Shown here: one piece after another, positions 42,359 through 52,032 of the stretch | Layout: each line of letters begins with the position of its first letter | Position numbering within the stretch: position 1 is the first letter of the stretch | NCBI GenBank assembly: GCA_035652095.1 | Contig: DASREM010000056.1 | Location: 417,372-481,371, forward strand | Length of the DNA stretch: 64,000 nucleotides | From: DASREM01 sp035652095 | GTDB lineage: Bacteria > Acidobacteriota > Terriglobia > Terriglobales > Acidobacteriaceae | Direction: 5' to 3' | Made by a program: the position numbers and the translations under genes | Notes under the pieces: generated by a model | What the model was told of the DNA's origin: nothing | The model's database searches: none | What the model saw: the letters and a program-made list of their open reading frames with translations, nothing else

Positions 42359-44122
42359 CTACGGAAGGTGGTCGAGATAGCATGGGCCGCCCCGGTTCTG
42401 CGCCGGGACGGTCGGGGGCGTGAGCCAAGGTGCATTCACGAAGTCGAAAAACTCCGTACTCATATCAATCTGGGCCGCGTCGCGCGCGGTCAAGGCCGGA
42501 AGATTGAATCGGGTTTCTACCAGTTTCAGAATCGCCGTCGTATCGGCCACGCTGTGAGAGACGAAGTTTTTCTTGGCGAAGGGTGAAATCACAATCAAGG
42601 GAACCCGGTAGCCGGTGTAGGTGAAATCGCAGGTCGGACCGGTCACAACCGTGCAGATATCTCCGGGCAGCAGGTCGCTTGGCGGGATTCCGTCAGGACT
42701 GACTGCGGGCTGAGGGGGAACGTGGTCATAAAAGCCGCCGAATTCATCGTAAGTCAGTATGAATACCGAGTCCTTCCAATTGGGCCCACTCATGACCGGA
42801 TCAATCAGCGATTTCACGTAATCGGCGCCGGCTTGCACACTGCAGCAGGCCGGTTGACCGGGCAGAGGATCGGTATCGGCCGGATGCTCGTCCAGGCCCA
42901 CGGATGACGCTGGCTCGATAAAAGCAAACTGGGGCAAAGTGCCGTTCTGCGCATCGGTGACAAATTGCGTGGTGGAAACAATGTTCTGGGGAAAACTGTT
43001 CAGGATAGTCTGGCCGTAGGTGAAGTTCTGAATGTAACTCATCTTGTACAGACACGATGCCGTGGTGCATCCGCTGGCGTCGGGATGCACGTAAATCTTC
43101 CAGGTGATTCCCGCATTCTGCAAAGACTGGAAGATGATCGGCGCGGTCAGCAGCGTGCTGGTGGGGCCCAGGGGGTAGGCGTGGCCCTGCGAGGTGCCGG
43201 CCAGCATAAACATCCGGTTCGGCTGGGTTCGTGACATGGTGGGAGAAAACCACATGTCCGAGGTCGCGAAATTGGAGGCCATGAAGTAGTAGTAATTCAG
43301 ATCGGTTCCCTCGTAATGGCCCATCGCGCGAATTCCATCCACATCAATAAAGGGCGGCACGATATTTCGGGCGTCGTGCGCGGCAGTGTGAACGAATCCG
43401 TCCATCGTGGGGTTGGGATCCACGGGATTGGTGAGATTCCAATCGGTGTGACTTTCATTCCATGACGGGCTGGGATTCTCCACGCACATGGTCAGATAAT
43501 GGTAAGAGGACACAGCCGGGCTGTTGGTGGTGAACATGCAATCATTCAACTGCGGCGGGACCGCATTCGGATCGTAAGGAAACAGCGGATCACATCCCGG
43601 GTTGGTGGGAGCAATGCCGGGGGGATTATTGAACTGGGGCAGTCCGTTGAAGGGCTGCGGCGGATATCCATTTAGCGCCCAGTATTGCAGCATGGCGCCG
43701 AAGTAGTTGTCGAAGGAACGATTCTCCTGCGCGAGGACGATGATGTGATTCACTGATTGCAGGGTGGCGCTGAAGGTGGCAGTCACTGTGGTTGCGGAAG
43801 TGATGTTCACGCTACAAGTGCTCGTGCCGCTGCAGCCCCCACTCCATCCGGTAAAGACGAAGCCGGCGTCCGGGGTTGCGGTGAGGGACACGGCTGATCC
43901 GGACGGGAAATTTGCGGAACAGGTTGAGCCGCAGCTGATGCCTGCGGGCGCGCTGGTGACGGTGCCAGTACCCGATCCCGCGGTGGTAACGGTTAACTGG
44001 GTGGGAGTCGGCGTGGGCGTCGGCGCGGGAGCGGAACTGAGTCCCTGGCAACCGATCAGGAAGAACTCGGCTAGTACGGCGAGAGCCACAAAAAATGCCT
44101 TCCAAAGCCATTTCTTCAACAC
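42359..44122 (-). CDS. Lipoprotein phosphoesterase (phospholipase C-like) with beta-repeat domain
   Basis: 587 residues. Lipoprotein signal with lipobox LIGCQG. A Thr/Pro spacer (PTPTPTPT) leads to a beta-repeat of about 75 residues (GTGTVTSAPAGISCGSTCSANF, GFVFTGWSGGCSGTSTC, TTVTATF), the divergent InlB-B-type repeat found in secreted proteins. Then follows the PF04185 phosphoesterase domain: IIVLAQENRSFDNYFG, HTDWNLTNP, THETM-type nucleophile region not clear, FILTYDEFGGFYDHVPPP-like metal site, YRVPLIVISPFAKKNFVSH. It is the same enzyme class as 3997-4836 but far larger. A phosphodiesterase acting on phospholipids or phosphate esters outside the cell is likely. Confidence 0.86.
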   Translation of the reverse strand: MLKKWLWKAFFVALAVLAEFFLIGCQGLSSAPAPTPTPTPTQLTVTTAGSGTGTVTSAPAGISCGSTCSANFPSGSAVSLTATPDAGFVFTGWSGGCSGTSTCSVNITSATTVTATFSATLQSVNHIIVLAQENRSFDNYFGAMLQYWALNGYPPQPFNGLPQFNNPPGIAPTNPGCDPLFPYDPNAVPPQLNDCMFTTNSPAVSSYHYLTMCVENPSPSWNESHTDWNLTNPVDPNPTMDGFVHTAAHDARNIVPPFIDVDGIRAMGHYEGTDLNYYYFMASNFATSDMWFSPTMSRTQPNRMFMLAGTSQGHAYPLGPTSTLLTAPIIFQSLQNAGITWKIYVHPDASGCTTASCLYKMSYIQNFTYGQTILNSFPQNIVSTTQFVTDAQNGTLPQFAFIEPASSVGLDEHPADTDPLPGQPACCSVQAGADYVKSLIDPVMSGPNWKDSVFILTYDEFGGFYDHVPPQPAVSPDGIPPSDLLPGDICTVVTGPTCDFTYTGYRVPLIVISPFAKKNFVSHSVADTTAILKLVETRFNLPALTARDAAQIDMSTEFFDFVNAPWLTPPTVPAQNRGGPCYLDHLP

Positions 44123-44302
44123 AAATTTCTCCTAAGAACCCGCTTTGGATGGCGAGATCGGGAGAGCTGGTTGGCTGTTTGCCGGCCCCGGGAAGGCGTT
44201 TTGTGTGGTCGAAGTCCTCAGATTTGCGTGATGTTCCAACGAGTTAAACGCCACGACCGCGCGGCTCGAGCCCGGCCCGGTGCGCGGTATACTCTCTGAC
44301 AC

Positions 44303-44899
44303 ATGAACCGGGACCTCGTTGTCGATTCCCGCCAGGAGATCCTTCGGACCGCCGCCCGCCTGTTTCAGGAGCGTGGTTACAACGCCACCTCCATGAATGA
44401 TGTGGCCGCCGCACTCAAGCTCAGCAAAGGCGGCCTGTACCATCACTTCGAGAGCAAGGACGAGATCCTTTTCAGCCTGATGGACCACGCACTCAACGTC
44501 ACCGAGGAGCGCATTATCCGGCCGGTGCGCGGGATCCGCGATCCCGAAAAGGCGCTGCGCACGCTGATCCGGCTGCATATCGAAGTGATCCTGAGCGTGC
44601 GGGACCGCGAGATCACGGTGATGCTGCATGAGCACCATCCCTTGCCGCCAAGTTTGCGCAGGCAGATCAACTCGCGCAAGAAGGATTACGTACACTTCGT
44701 GGAGAACCTGATCGCCGACGTCCAGCGTTCGCGCCAGTCCAAGTCGGCGGTGAGTCCACGGGCCGCCGCCTTTGCCCTCTTAGGCATGATCAACTGGATG
44801 TATCAGTGGTATCGGGCGGAGGGGGAGTTGCAATGGGAGCAGCTGGCGCGTGACTACACGACCATCTTTTTCGAAGGCGCAATCGAGTCGATGAAGTGA
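44303..44899 (+). CDS. TetR-family transcriptional regulator
   Basis: 198 residues. The N-terminal helix-turn-helix reads ILRTAARLFQERGYNATSMNDVAAALKLSKGGLYHHFESKDEILFSL, a textbook TetR signature. The C-terminal ligand-binding region resembles the FadR/KstR-like TetR_C group (ITVMLHEHHPLPPSLRRQI), often linked to fatty-acid or steroid metabolism, but the ligand is not readable. The next gene (cupin) begins about 5 bases after its stop, so both are one unit. The divergent neighbour is the lipoprotein phosphoesterase (180-base gap). Confidence 0.9.
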   Translation: MNRDLVVDSRQEILRTAARLFQERGYNATSMNDVAAALKLSKGGLYHHFESKDEILFSLMDHALNVTEERIIRPVRGIRDPEKALRTLIRLHIEVILSVRDREITVMLHEHHPLPPSLRRQINSRKKDYVHFVENLIADVQRSRQSKSAVSPRAAAFALLGMINWMYQWYRAEGELQWEQLARDYTTIFFEGAIESMK

Positions 44900-44904
44900 G
44901 AGCG

Positions 44905-45237
44905 ATGGCGGAAACACGGAATTTCTTTCACATCTCGGAACTGGAACAGCAGCGCAAGATGAGCGGCCAACGCTACCATGACTTCCTGCGAGTCCCGGCC
45001 ATGAGTGCGGGGGTGTACGTGCTGGCCGCGGGAAGCACCGATCCGCAACGGCCCCATAAGGAAGACGAGCTGTATTACGTGACTCGTGGCCGGGCGCGGA
45101 TGAGGATTGCCGATCAGGAGCAAGAGGTCAGCGCGGGTAGCGTGATCTTCGTTGCGGCCAATGTCGAACATCGCTTCTTCGACATCACCGAGGAGTTGCA
45201 AGTGCTGGTGTTCTTCGCTCCGCAAGAAAGCCTTTAA
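44905..45237 (+). CDS. Cupin-domain protein
   Basis: 110 residues from ATG 44905 (GTG 44896 is an alternative that overlaps the TetR stop). One conserved cupin barrel: motif 1 in RPHKEDELYYVTRGRARMRI (His, Glu) and motif 2 in GSVIFVAANVEHRFFD (His). The metal site is complete enough to bind a metal. Single-domain cupins of this size include dioxygenase-like enzymes and binding proteins; substrate unknown. It is cotranscribed with the TetR gene. Confidence 0.82.
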   Translation: MAETRNFFHISELEQQRKMSGQRYHDFLRVPAMSAGVYVLAAGSTDPQRPHKEDELYYVTRGRARMRIADQEQEVSAGSVIFVAANVEHRFFDITEELQVLVFFAPQESL

Positions 45238-45260
45238 CTGCGGTCTGCCGGAATGCGCGA

Positions 45261-46043
45261 CTATCCGGTCGCGCTGGTTTCTTTTGCCGGAATCCAGTAG
45301 ATCTCCTCCTTCATGAATTCCTTCCCGAAACCAATGCGCTTCATGATGCCTTTGCCGTGCTCAATCATTTCGGGATGGCCACAAAGATAGGCGATGGCAT
45401 TGGAAGAAGTGATGCCCCACATGTCGGCATACTTGCGCAGCACATCGTCTACGCGGCCAGTTTCGCCCATCCACTTGGGATCGTCCCAGGGGCGGCTGAT
45501 GGTGGGAACATACGTGAGCCAGGGGACTTCTTCTGCGAACTTCTGGAGTTCATTCAGGTAACCGAATTCCCAGGAGCGGCTGGCGCCGTTCAGGAGAAAC
45601 AGTTTGTGCTCGCCGGTGAATTTGCCCGCCTTCCAGTCGCGATAGAGCGTGCGCACATAGCTGACGTAGGGCGCCACGCCGGTGACGGTCGAAACCAGCA
45701 GGTGATTGGTGCGCCCGCTCTTAGTGTCGAGCGTGAAGCGTCCCTTGGAGGCTTTGCGCATCAGAAGTTCGTCGCCGAGTTGCAACTTGTAGAGCTTGGG
45801 GGTCAGTTCGCCTTCGGGCACGAGCTCAAAGAAGAATTCGATCTCACTTTCATAAGGCGAGGAGACGATGGAGTATGGACGCTCGGAACGTTTCTCAGGC
45901 CCGTCTACACCGAGCGTTGCGTACTGTCCGGGAGAGAACTTGAACTCGCCATCGGCCTGGATGCGAATCATCCACAGGTCGGGGGCATAGTCTACGCGCT
46001 TCGTAATTTTAGCGTGGAGAAACTTATCGTCTGCAGGGCTCAT
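45261..46043 (-). CDS. Ferredoxin-NADP reductase-like FAD oxidoreductase
   Basis: 260 residues from ATG 46043, preceded by GGAGAG; the open frame up to 46109 adds nothing recognisable. FAD domain: FSPGQYATLG and RPYSIVSSPYE (flavin stacking and phosphate site). NADP domain: VTGVAPYVSYVR, CGHPEMIEHGKGIM and the C-terminal GFGKEFMKEEIYW. The family moves electrons between NADPH and ferredoxin or flavodoxin, or forms the reductase part of an oxygenase. No Fe-S domain is attached. It converges with the cupin gene and stands alone. Confidence 0.87.
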   Translation of the reverse strand: MSPADDKFLHAKITKRVDYAPDLWMIRIQADGEFKFSPGQYATLGVDGPEKRSERPYSIVSSPYESEIEFFFELVPEGELTPKLYKLQLGDELLMRKASKGRFTLDTKSGRTNHLLVSTVTGVAPYVSYVRTLYRDWKAGKFTGEHKLFLLNGASRSWEFGYLNELQKFAEEVPWLTYVPTISRPWDDPKWMGETGRVDDVLRKYADMWGITSSNAIAYLCGHPEMIEHGKGIMKRIGFGKEFMKEEIYWIPAKETSATG

Positions 46044-46172
46044 GCGGGACGCTCTCCCGAGGGGTGGTTCCCACCGTCGGCCCATAGTGTACAGGAGGAA
46101 GCAAGGCAACCGGGGTTCTGAAGTGCTGATAAATTGCAGAAAATTTCTAATCTTCCTAATCGAGGAATTGGA

Positions 46173-47495
46173 TCAGGGCTCAGAAACGGTTTCTGGACTT
46201 GATTGCCAGGGCAAAGCTGGTGTTGCTTTAAGACGATCCAGACGCTCGCGGGTCTTGGCCCACTCTTTCTTGTCCTTTTTTGTAGCGATGGGCGCGCTGA
46301 GGTCTCCGTAAAAGTGAACGATATTCTCCTGCAATTCCGGGGTCAGTTGATGGAAATCCCTTTCCGACAACTCGTCCAGCAGCTTGGCATAGGCTTTGTC
46401 GGTCAGGGAATATTCTCCGGCAGTGGTTTCTTTGCCGGTATCGCAGTCCCGGTTGGGCAGATGCAGGTTTTCGACCCTGGTGTCTTGCAGCATCTGCCTG
46501 TAGCTGTCGACGGTGGAATTGACGCTTTGGATATATAGGTCCTCTCCCTGGGTGGTGGGAATTTTGAACGCGAGGGCGTTGAACGGACCAACCTTGGGCA
46601 CGATTTTCAGGAACCACGCCAGAAGCCGCGTCCCGAATCCCGGTTTGCGGTAGCCCTTGCCCCACTCTTTCTCATAGTTTGCGCGCGAAAGGTTGTAAAG
46701 GAATTTCTTCCGCTGAAAATTGGGAGTGTCTCTGACGATCTGCTGCTTGCGCGCCACCAGGGCCACCCGGGTCATCTCGGGAATGACTTTACTGATGGCT
46801 CGCCGGAAGGTGCCGATGGCGAGATCGGGATCGGCAATCACATCTTGCAGCCTGATGTTGTAAGTCTTCAGGAATGCACGCTCGAGCACCGGCCGTGATA
46901 TCTCGAAGCCGATAAAGTCATGGTAACGGTCAGAGGTGTACCGGTTTTTGGCAACCTGCACCATGTCGAATCCGAATTCGGTGCGGATATGCGACCGGGG
47001 ATCGTCGGCATAGGTCACGTTGTTGCCAAATTTCTTCTTGAGCTTGGGAAATTCCAGGGCCACGATCTGGTTAATGGTGGGATGCCCGGCGTTATCGGCG
47101 GCGTAGTGCGCCAATCCTCCAAGGGCGAAAGCAAATTCGTTCAGGTCGGACGATTGTTGAATGAGATTGACGACGAAGTCTCCGCTACGGACATAGTGGA
47201 CGAGGTCACTGAAATATTTGTTTCCGAACGGATAATAGCCCATGTCTTGCACCAGGCTGCCGCCGTAGGCGTACCCGTGGGCCTTGCGCATGTCCTCGTC
47301 GGTGGCCTGCGGAAAACGGCTGCGCAGGAAAGGTTCGATCTGGTCCTTCCATAGCAGATCCACCACCTGCTCATGCGTGAGAACGGAATATCCGTGGAGC
47401 TGAGCAGGCAGGAAAAAACCGCCGAGCATGAAGACGACGGCAAGCAGGAGGTGGCGCCCATGACCGGCGCCCGAAAGCGAAATGTTCAAACTCAC
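46173..47495 (-). CDS. Zinc-dependent phospholipase C-like secreted protein
   Basis: About 440 residues; GTG 47495 or TTG 47489 can use the strong AGGAGG before them. Signal-anchor LLLAVVFMLGGFFLPAQ, then YSVLTHEQVVDLLW and a histidine series YVRSGDFV and ALGGLAHYAADNAGH, the metal-site pattern of the Zn_dep_PLPC (PF00882) family. The second half (from about residue 180) is helical and basic and not recognised. A lipase or phosphoric-diester hydrolase in the periplasm is inferred. The next gene on the same strand (beta-propeller) ends 76 bases upstream. Confidence 0.72.
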   Translation of the reverse strand: MSLNISLSGAGHGRHLLLAVVFMLGGFFLPAQLHGYSVLTHEQVVDLLWKDQIEPFLRSRFPQATDEDMRKAHGYAYGGSLVQDMGYYPFGNKYFSDLVHYVRSGDFVVNLIQQSSDLNEFAFALGGLAHYAADNAGHPTINQIVALEFPKLKKKFGNNVTYADDPRSHIRTEFGFDMVQVAKNRYTSDRYHDFIGFEISRPVLERAFLKTYNIRLQDVIADPDLAIGTFRRAISKVIPEMTRVALVARKQQIVRDTPNFQRKKFLYNLSRANYEKEWGKGYRKPGFGTRLLAWFLKIVPKVGPFNALAFKIPTTQGEDLYIQSVNSTVDSYRQMLQDTRVENLHLPNRDCDTGKETTAGEYSLTDKAYAKLLDELSERDFHQLTPELQENIVHFYGDLSAPIATKKDKKEWAKTRERLDRLKATPALPWQSSPETVSEP

Positions 47496-47570
47496 GACCT
47501 CCTCAGGCAAACCCTGTTCTAAACGACCAGGTCTGCCCGAGGCAAGCCGCAGAACACTGTAGATTGACGT

Positions 47571-48584
47571 TTATTTCCCGACCACCAACAGCACGAAGCT
47601 GTCAGGCAGGATGGCGGGCCGGGGATGCGGGTTATCGGCCGTGGCTGGGGGTGCGGGGCCGAACTGCGCCGTGACGGTGTAGGCGAGATGAGTTTTTGGG
47701 TCCAGGGTCATCGTGCGCGCTCCCTTCTGCGTGGGCACCGTCTGTGCCACGGAGTACCTGTCCGGTGAGTCCTGATGAATGATGGTCATATTTCCGTCAT
47801 GGCAGGAGGAGAAGACCAAGCCTCGATCTTCATCGTAGGCGGTTGCATCCACACCGTCGCATATCGGTTGTGTAGACACGATCTTCCCGCTGTCTGCATT
47901 GACGATTGCCATGAGTTTGTCGCATCCGGAGAATAGCCGGCGTCCCTTTCGGTCCAAAGCGAGGCCGCTCGGCTCTTCACATGGTGCAAGTGGCCAGGTT
48001 GCCTTCACCTGCATCCTGTCGGGGTCGAGCGACTGGATCTCCGACTTGTCTTCGATGTTCACGAATACGCCGCCTTTTCCGTCGCTTACTGCGAACTCGG
48101 GTTTGCCATCCAGTTTGATGGTTCCCAGGACTGTGCCCTTTCCGGCATCAATGACGGTCGAGTCATGACTTCTGCCATTAAAAGTGAAGATGCGTTTGGT
48201 CGCAGGATCATAAAGGATGGCGTCAGGATTTTCGCCGACCTTGACCTTGCTCGACGTCTTCAGCGAATCGATATCGAAGATGCTGACGGTACCCTCGCGG
48301 CCATTGCTGATGAAACCTCGTCCGATGTCTTTCACAAGAGCGATCCCGTGCACTCCGGGGGTGTCTGGAATATCGCCGACCTGCTTGCCGGATTCAGTGT
48401 CCACGACCATGACATGGGTTGCTCGCGAGACGTAGAGCCGATGGGTAGCGGGATCCACGGTCAGGTAGTCCCAACCGCCGTCGCCTCCCAATTTATAGGT
48501 TTTGAGTACGTGATAGCCGGTATCGGCAGCCCACGTGACGGCTGCAAAGGTGACTAGAGCAACAGAGAACAGCGTCTTCCTCAT
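47571..48584 (-). CDS. Secreted YncE-like beta-propeller protein
   Basis: 337 residues with a signal peptide (VALVTFAAVTWAAD). Repeats of about 42 residues with the YVTN-type pattern: LTVDPATHRLYVSRATHVMVVDTESGK, GIALVKDIGRGFISNGREGTVSIFDIDSLK, AILYDPATKRIFTFNG, LALDRKGRRLFSGCDKLMAIVNADSGK. Six or seven blades fit a propeller. Such proteins bind DNA, polymers or metals outside the cell, or accompany redox proteins; none can be singled out. GAGAGGAAAAC precedes the ATG. Confidence 0.82.
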   Translation of the reverse strand: MRKTLFSVALVTFAAVTWAADTGYHVLKTYKLGGDGGWDYLTVDPATHRLYVSRATHVMVVDTESGKQVGDIPDTPGVHGIALVKDIGRGFISNGREGTVSIFDIDSLKTSSKVKVGENPDAILYDPATKRIFTFNGRSHDSTVIDAGKGTVLGTIKLDGKPEFAVSDGKGGVFVNIEDKSEIQSLDPDRMQVKATWPLAPCEEPSGLALDRKGRRLFSGCDKLMAIVNADSGKIVSTQPICDGVDATAYDEDRGLVFSSCHDGNMTIIHQDSPDRYSVAQTVPTQKGARTMTLDPKTHLAYTVTAQFGPAPPATADNPHPRPAILPDSFVLLVVGK

Positions 48585-48669
48585 GTTTTCCTCTCTTCCC
48601 GCAGTTCATGGTTCGAACGTAACGAAACCAGGAGCCCCAGCACCCGACCGTAACTTTACCCCAGATTCG

Positions 48670-49668
48670 ATGGAGCCTACACTTCCGGCAGTGAAGGTAT
48701 TTTCACAACCCGGCAAAGACCCCCGCCTGCAACCTACTCCCGACTACGGCGCCCTGGGCCCGGCCGCGGACGCTAAGTTTGGCGACCGCAAGCCGATCGA
48801 GCCGGGCGGGCCCAGCATGCGCGCGTACGCCGTGGTGTGTGCCGGGATTGCATTGGGTATTCTCTGCGCCGCGATCGCGCGCAGCGGAGCAGTCGAGAAG
48901 TTGTGGCAAGAGATCTCGCGCGCGACGGCGCAGCAACGATCTTCGCGCGCGGTGAGGAGCCGGAGTGCCGATCCGGCGGCCCAGGCGCAGGCGGAGACGC
49001 TGCTGCAACGGGCCGTGGGGCATGATGCAGCCGCCAGAGATGAGATCGCGGCTCATCTCGATGAGTGGCGCGGAAAAATCGAATTTTCGGACCGCTTGAA
49101 CGGACTCATGACGGCCGGCTTAAACTCCGACGACCTCGAGGTCCGGGGGATCACCATTGATGTCGATCTGGCGGCCCTCGATGTCAGCAAAACTTCCGCC
49201 AGCATTGATAGTTTCGAGAGGCAAGCGCTGACCGGACCACAGAACCAGCGCGTGTGGGCGCTGTGGACTCTCGGTCTGCTTGGAAATCGCGGAGTTGAGC
49301 CGGAGCGGGTCGCACGCATTCTGCAGAGTCAGCTGCAAGATTCCAATGTAGAAGTTCGTCATTGGGCCGTGGAAGGCCTGGCTTACCTGGGCACCTCCGA
49401 CGCCATTCAGCCGTTATTGAAGAGCATGCGCGACGATCCTTCACCGATGGTTCGTGAGCGCGCCGCGTGCAGCCTGGCGCAGTCCGGAATGTTGACGCAT
49501 GCGCAGCGCCAGAGCGTCGTTCCCACCCTGATCGGATACGCGGAAGATCCATCGTTGGATGCTTCGACTCGGGCATGGACGTATCATGCCTTGAGCGACA
49601 TCACCGGGCAAACGATGCCTAACGATCCTGCGGCCTGGCGCAGGTGGTACAACTCCAGCGCCCGCTGA
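48670..49668 (+). CDS. HEAT-repeat membrane protein
   Basis: 332 residues from ATG 48670; the frame is open back to 48535, where it would overlap the divergent propeller gene. A cytoplasmic Pro-rich N-terminus (about 55 residues) precedes one membrane helix (YAVVCAGIALGILCAAIA). The C-terminal half has HEAT/PBS-lyase-like repeats: QRVWALWTLGLLGNRGVEPERVARIL, NVEVRHWAVEGLAYLGTSDAIQPLLK and PMVRERAACSLAQSG. These mediate protein contacts. No enzyme motif. Function unknown. Confidence 0.65.
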   Translation: MEPTLPAVKVFSQPGKDPRLQPTPDYGALGPAADAKFGDRKPIEPGGPSMRAYAVVCAGIALGILCAAIARSGAVEKLWQEISRATAQQRSSRAVRSRSADPAAQAQAETLLQRAVGHDAAARDEIAAHLDEWRGKIEFSDRLNGLMTAGLNSDDLEVRGITIDVDLAALDVSKTSASIDSFERQALTGPQNQRVWALWTLGLLGNRGVEPERVARILQSQLQDSNVEVRHWAVEGLAYLGTSDAIQPLLKSMRDDPSPMVRERAACSLAQSGMLTHAQRQSVVPTLIGYAEDPSLDASTRAWTYHALSDITGQTMPNDPAAWRRWYNSSAR

Positions 49669-49804
49669 GCGATAAGTCTCCTGATCCTGAGCCTTTCGGC
49701 CTACTTGACACTCCAGTCGGCAACATTCATCCTTCACGGGCTGCAGTGTTTTCAGCGGCACTGCGCGCCTTACCATCCTTACCGCCGGTCCATGGAGGCC
49801 AAAT

Positions 49805-51268
49805 TTGCACACAGAAACAGTCGTTTTGCGCCGTTCACTTGTCTTCTTAACCGCACTCACAGTCGTGCTGTTCTCGATCGCGGGCTTTAGCCAGGTCACG
49901 TTGAATCAGGTGAGCAGCGATCCGTTTACCAACAGCGACAGCCAACACGCTACCGAAGTGGAAGCCGATACCTATTCCGTGGGCAACACGATTGTGACTG
50001 CCTTCCAGCAGGGCCGGTTTGTAAATGGCGGCGGCTCTTCCGACATCGGGTGGGCGACTTCCACCGACGGCGGGAAAACCTGGCAACACGGTTCTCTTCC
50101 TGGAATCACGAAAATCGAAGGCACCGGGCCTTATGATCGCGCTACGGATCCGGCGGTCACGTTCGATGCCGCGCACGGAATCTGGATGATTGCGACACTT
50201 CCGCTTTCTTCTACCGGGAGACCAGTGCCTCCCATGCTGATCAGCCGTTCAACGGATGGCATTAACTGGAACGATCCTGTCATTGTGGGCCCTAACTTTA
50301 CTTTGCCTGACAAAACGTGGGTCAACTGCGACAACAACGCGAGCAGCCAGTTCTTCGGCCACTGTTATGCGGAGTGGGATGACAACGGCAGCGGCGATGT
50401 CATCTTTCTGAGCACGTCTACTGATGGCGGACTTACCTGGGGTCCTCCGGTGCAACCGGCGACTGGGCCGATCGGGCTCGGCGGTAATCCACAGATCAAG
50501 CCCAACGGAACGGTCATCGTTCCCAGCGCAGATGCATTCCTGTTCTCGATTATTGCGTACGGCTCCAGCAATGGCGGCGCCAGCTGGTCGGCGCCGGTCA
50601 CGGTGGCGAACTACAATTCGCACGCCATCGCAGGCGGACTTCGCGATTTGAACCTTCCAACCGCTGCCATTGATGCTTCCGGCCGCGTGTTCGTGGCTTT
50701 TCACGACTGCAGCTTCCGCACCAATTGCAGTGCGAACGACATCGTGCTGACGACTTCGACCGACGGCAAGCGGTGGTCACGGATCAAGCGGGTTCCGATT
50801 GATCCTGTCACCAGCGGGGTGGATCACTTCATCCCCGGAATCGAGATCGAGCCCGGCACCTCGGGCAAGACCACGCATATTGGGGTGAGCTACTACTTCT
50901 ATCCGCAGGCCAATTGCAGCCAATCTACTTGCCAGCTGATGGAAGGCTATATCTCTTCCTCCGATGGTGGACACACCTGGACGGCCCCGGTGACGTTGGC
51001 CGGTCCCATCAACCTGAACTGGCTGGCCAATACCAACCAGGGCCTGATGGTCGGCGACTACCAGAGCGTGTCATTTGTGAATGGCATGGGTCATCCGGTG
51101 TTTGCCAGTGCCAGCGCAAAGGTGGGTACCATGTTTAACGAGCCGATGTTCAGCCCAACGACCGGGCTTCTGGACGGGATTGGACTGTACACGTCGGACA
51201 ATGACAGGATCGTGCCGGATTCGCACTCCGATCATCCGCCGCGCACCACGCCGGCGCACGCGCGATAG
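49805..51268 (+). CDS. Secreted BNR/Asp-box repeat protein (sialidase-like fold)
   Basis: 487 residues from TTG 49805, chosen because GGAGG stands seven bases before it. Signal peptide (VFLTALTVVLFSIAGFSQ). Asp boxes STDGGKTW, STDGGLTW, SNGGASW and SSDGGHTW, plus STDGKRW, mark a six-bladed propeller of the sialidase superfamily. The catalytic Arg triad and Tyr of true sialidases cannot be confirmed. It could be a glycan-binding or glycoside-hydrolysing exoprotein. A perfect 13-bp hairpin with a T-containing tail follows at 51276. Confidence 0.78.
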   Translation: MHTETVVLRRSLVFLTALTVVLFSIAGFSQVTLNQVSSDPFTNSDSQHATEVEADTYSVGNTIVTAFQQGRFVNGGGSSDIGWATSTDGGKTWQHGSLPGITKIEGTGPYDRATDPAVTFDAAHGIWMIATLPLSSTGRPVPPMLISRSTDGINWNDPVIVGPNFTLPDKTWVNCDNNASSQFFGHCYAEWDDNGSGDVIFLSTSTDGGLTWGPPVQPATGPIGLGGNPQIKPNGTVIVPSADAFLFSIIAYGSSNGGASWSAPVTVANYNSHAIAGGLRDLNLPTAAIDASGRVFVAFHDCSFRTNCSANDIVLTTSTDGKRWSRIKRVPIDPVTSGVDHFIPGIEIEPGTSGKTTHIGVSYYFYPQANCSQSTCQLMEGYISSSDGGHTWTAPVTLAGPINLNWLANTNQGLMVGDYQSVSFVNGMGHPVFASASAKVGTMFNEPMFSPTTGLLDGIGLYTSDNDRIVPDSHSDHPPRTTPAHAR

Positions 51269-51275
51269 CATCAAT

Positions 51276-51312
51276 CTGGACACGGGCGTCCTCGCCCGTG
51301 TCCAGTGTTTCC
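51276..51312 (+). terminator. Hairpin terminator after the BNR protein gene
   Basis: CTGGACACGGGCG (51276-51288) pairs perfectly with CGCCCGTGTCCAG (51293-51305) around a four-base loop TCCT; TGTTTCC follows. It starts seven bases after the stop. It could also be a REP-like element, since the U tract is weak. Confidence 0.65.
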
Positions 51313-51468
51313 TCCGCTCAAAATTCGCGGTAGGTCTCAGGCCCAATCCGGCAAGCTTCGCAGCACTGATATCTACGCTCCCAGGCAGGAACCACCCAGG
51401 TAGTCGCATTTAACGAATTACTGAACCAGCTGCGCTGGGCCCGAAGTCGAGCCCAAACGGGGAGATGT

Positions 51469-51789
51469 TCACTTGCTGGCGCATTCGATCAGGAGTTCGG
51501 CCCAGGGGCAGGATTCCTCTTTGAGCTTGTGGACTGCGGCCGAAAAGGGTCCATTTCGTCCGGCGCTGCCGGTCCAGACCACGCGAAAACGTGCCTGACT
51601 GTCGCGATACTGCACGCGCATCAGATCTCCGGAGCGCAATTTGCGCTGCAGCCCAGTCAACAGGCCTCCACTCAGGCTAATGTTTCTGGCAAGCGCAGTC
51701 TGGGCAAACGGGGTTCCGTCCTCGCTTAGCGCGGCTATGCGGATCTCGATTTCGGCCGGCAGGCGCGATTCGGTTCGGTGTTCCAACAT
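51469..51789 (-). CDS. PilZ-domain protein
   Basis: 106 residues from ATG 51789 (the frame is open to 51951). The chain begins EHRTESRLPAEIEIRIAAL and has ALARNISLSGGLLTGL, matching the PilZ pattern R-X4-R-X(n)-(N/D)-X-S-X2-G; the second Arg is placed as in ESRLP. PilZ domains bind cyclic di-GMP, so this may be a small c-di-GMP receptor, but in many acidobacterial versions the motif is degenerate. It stands alone, divergent from the PBP2 gene. Confidence 0.68.
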   Translation of the reverse strand: MLEHRTESRLPAEIEIRIAALSEDGTPFAQTALARNISLSGGLLTGLQRKLRSGDLMRVQYRDSQARFRVVWTGSAGRNGPFSAAVHKLKEESCPWAELLIECASK

Positions 51790-52032
51790 CAGGGCCCTAA
51801 ACGCAGCGTTTGGTTCGGTGGATGTCGGTAGATGATAAAGAGTTGGGAACGAATTCAGAGTACATGAGGGAAATCGGTTCGGCAGCATTACGAAAGTGAT
51901 CCGCCGCACATTACTGCGCGCCTGCGCTGCCTCTATCGCGTTACAATGCAAGTAACTCCATCAACTCTGTCCAAAGTGGAAATCTCCGTCTCGGCAGGCT
52001 GAGCGAGTCAAACCCTTGAGAGCTGACAACTG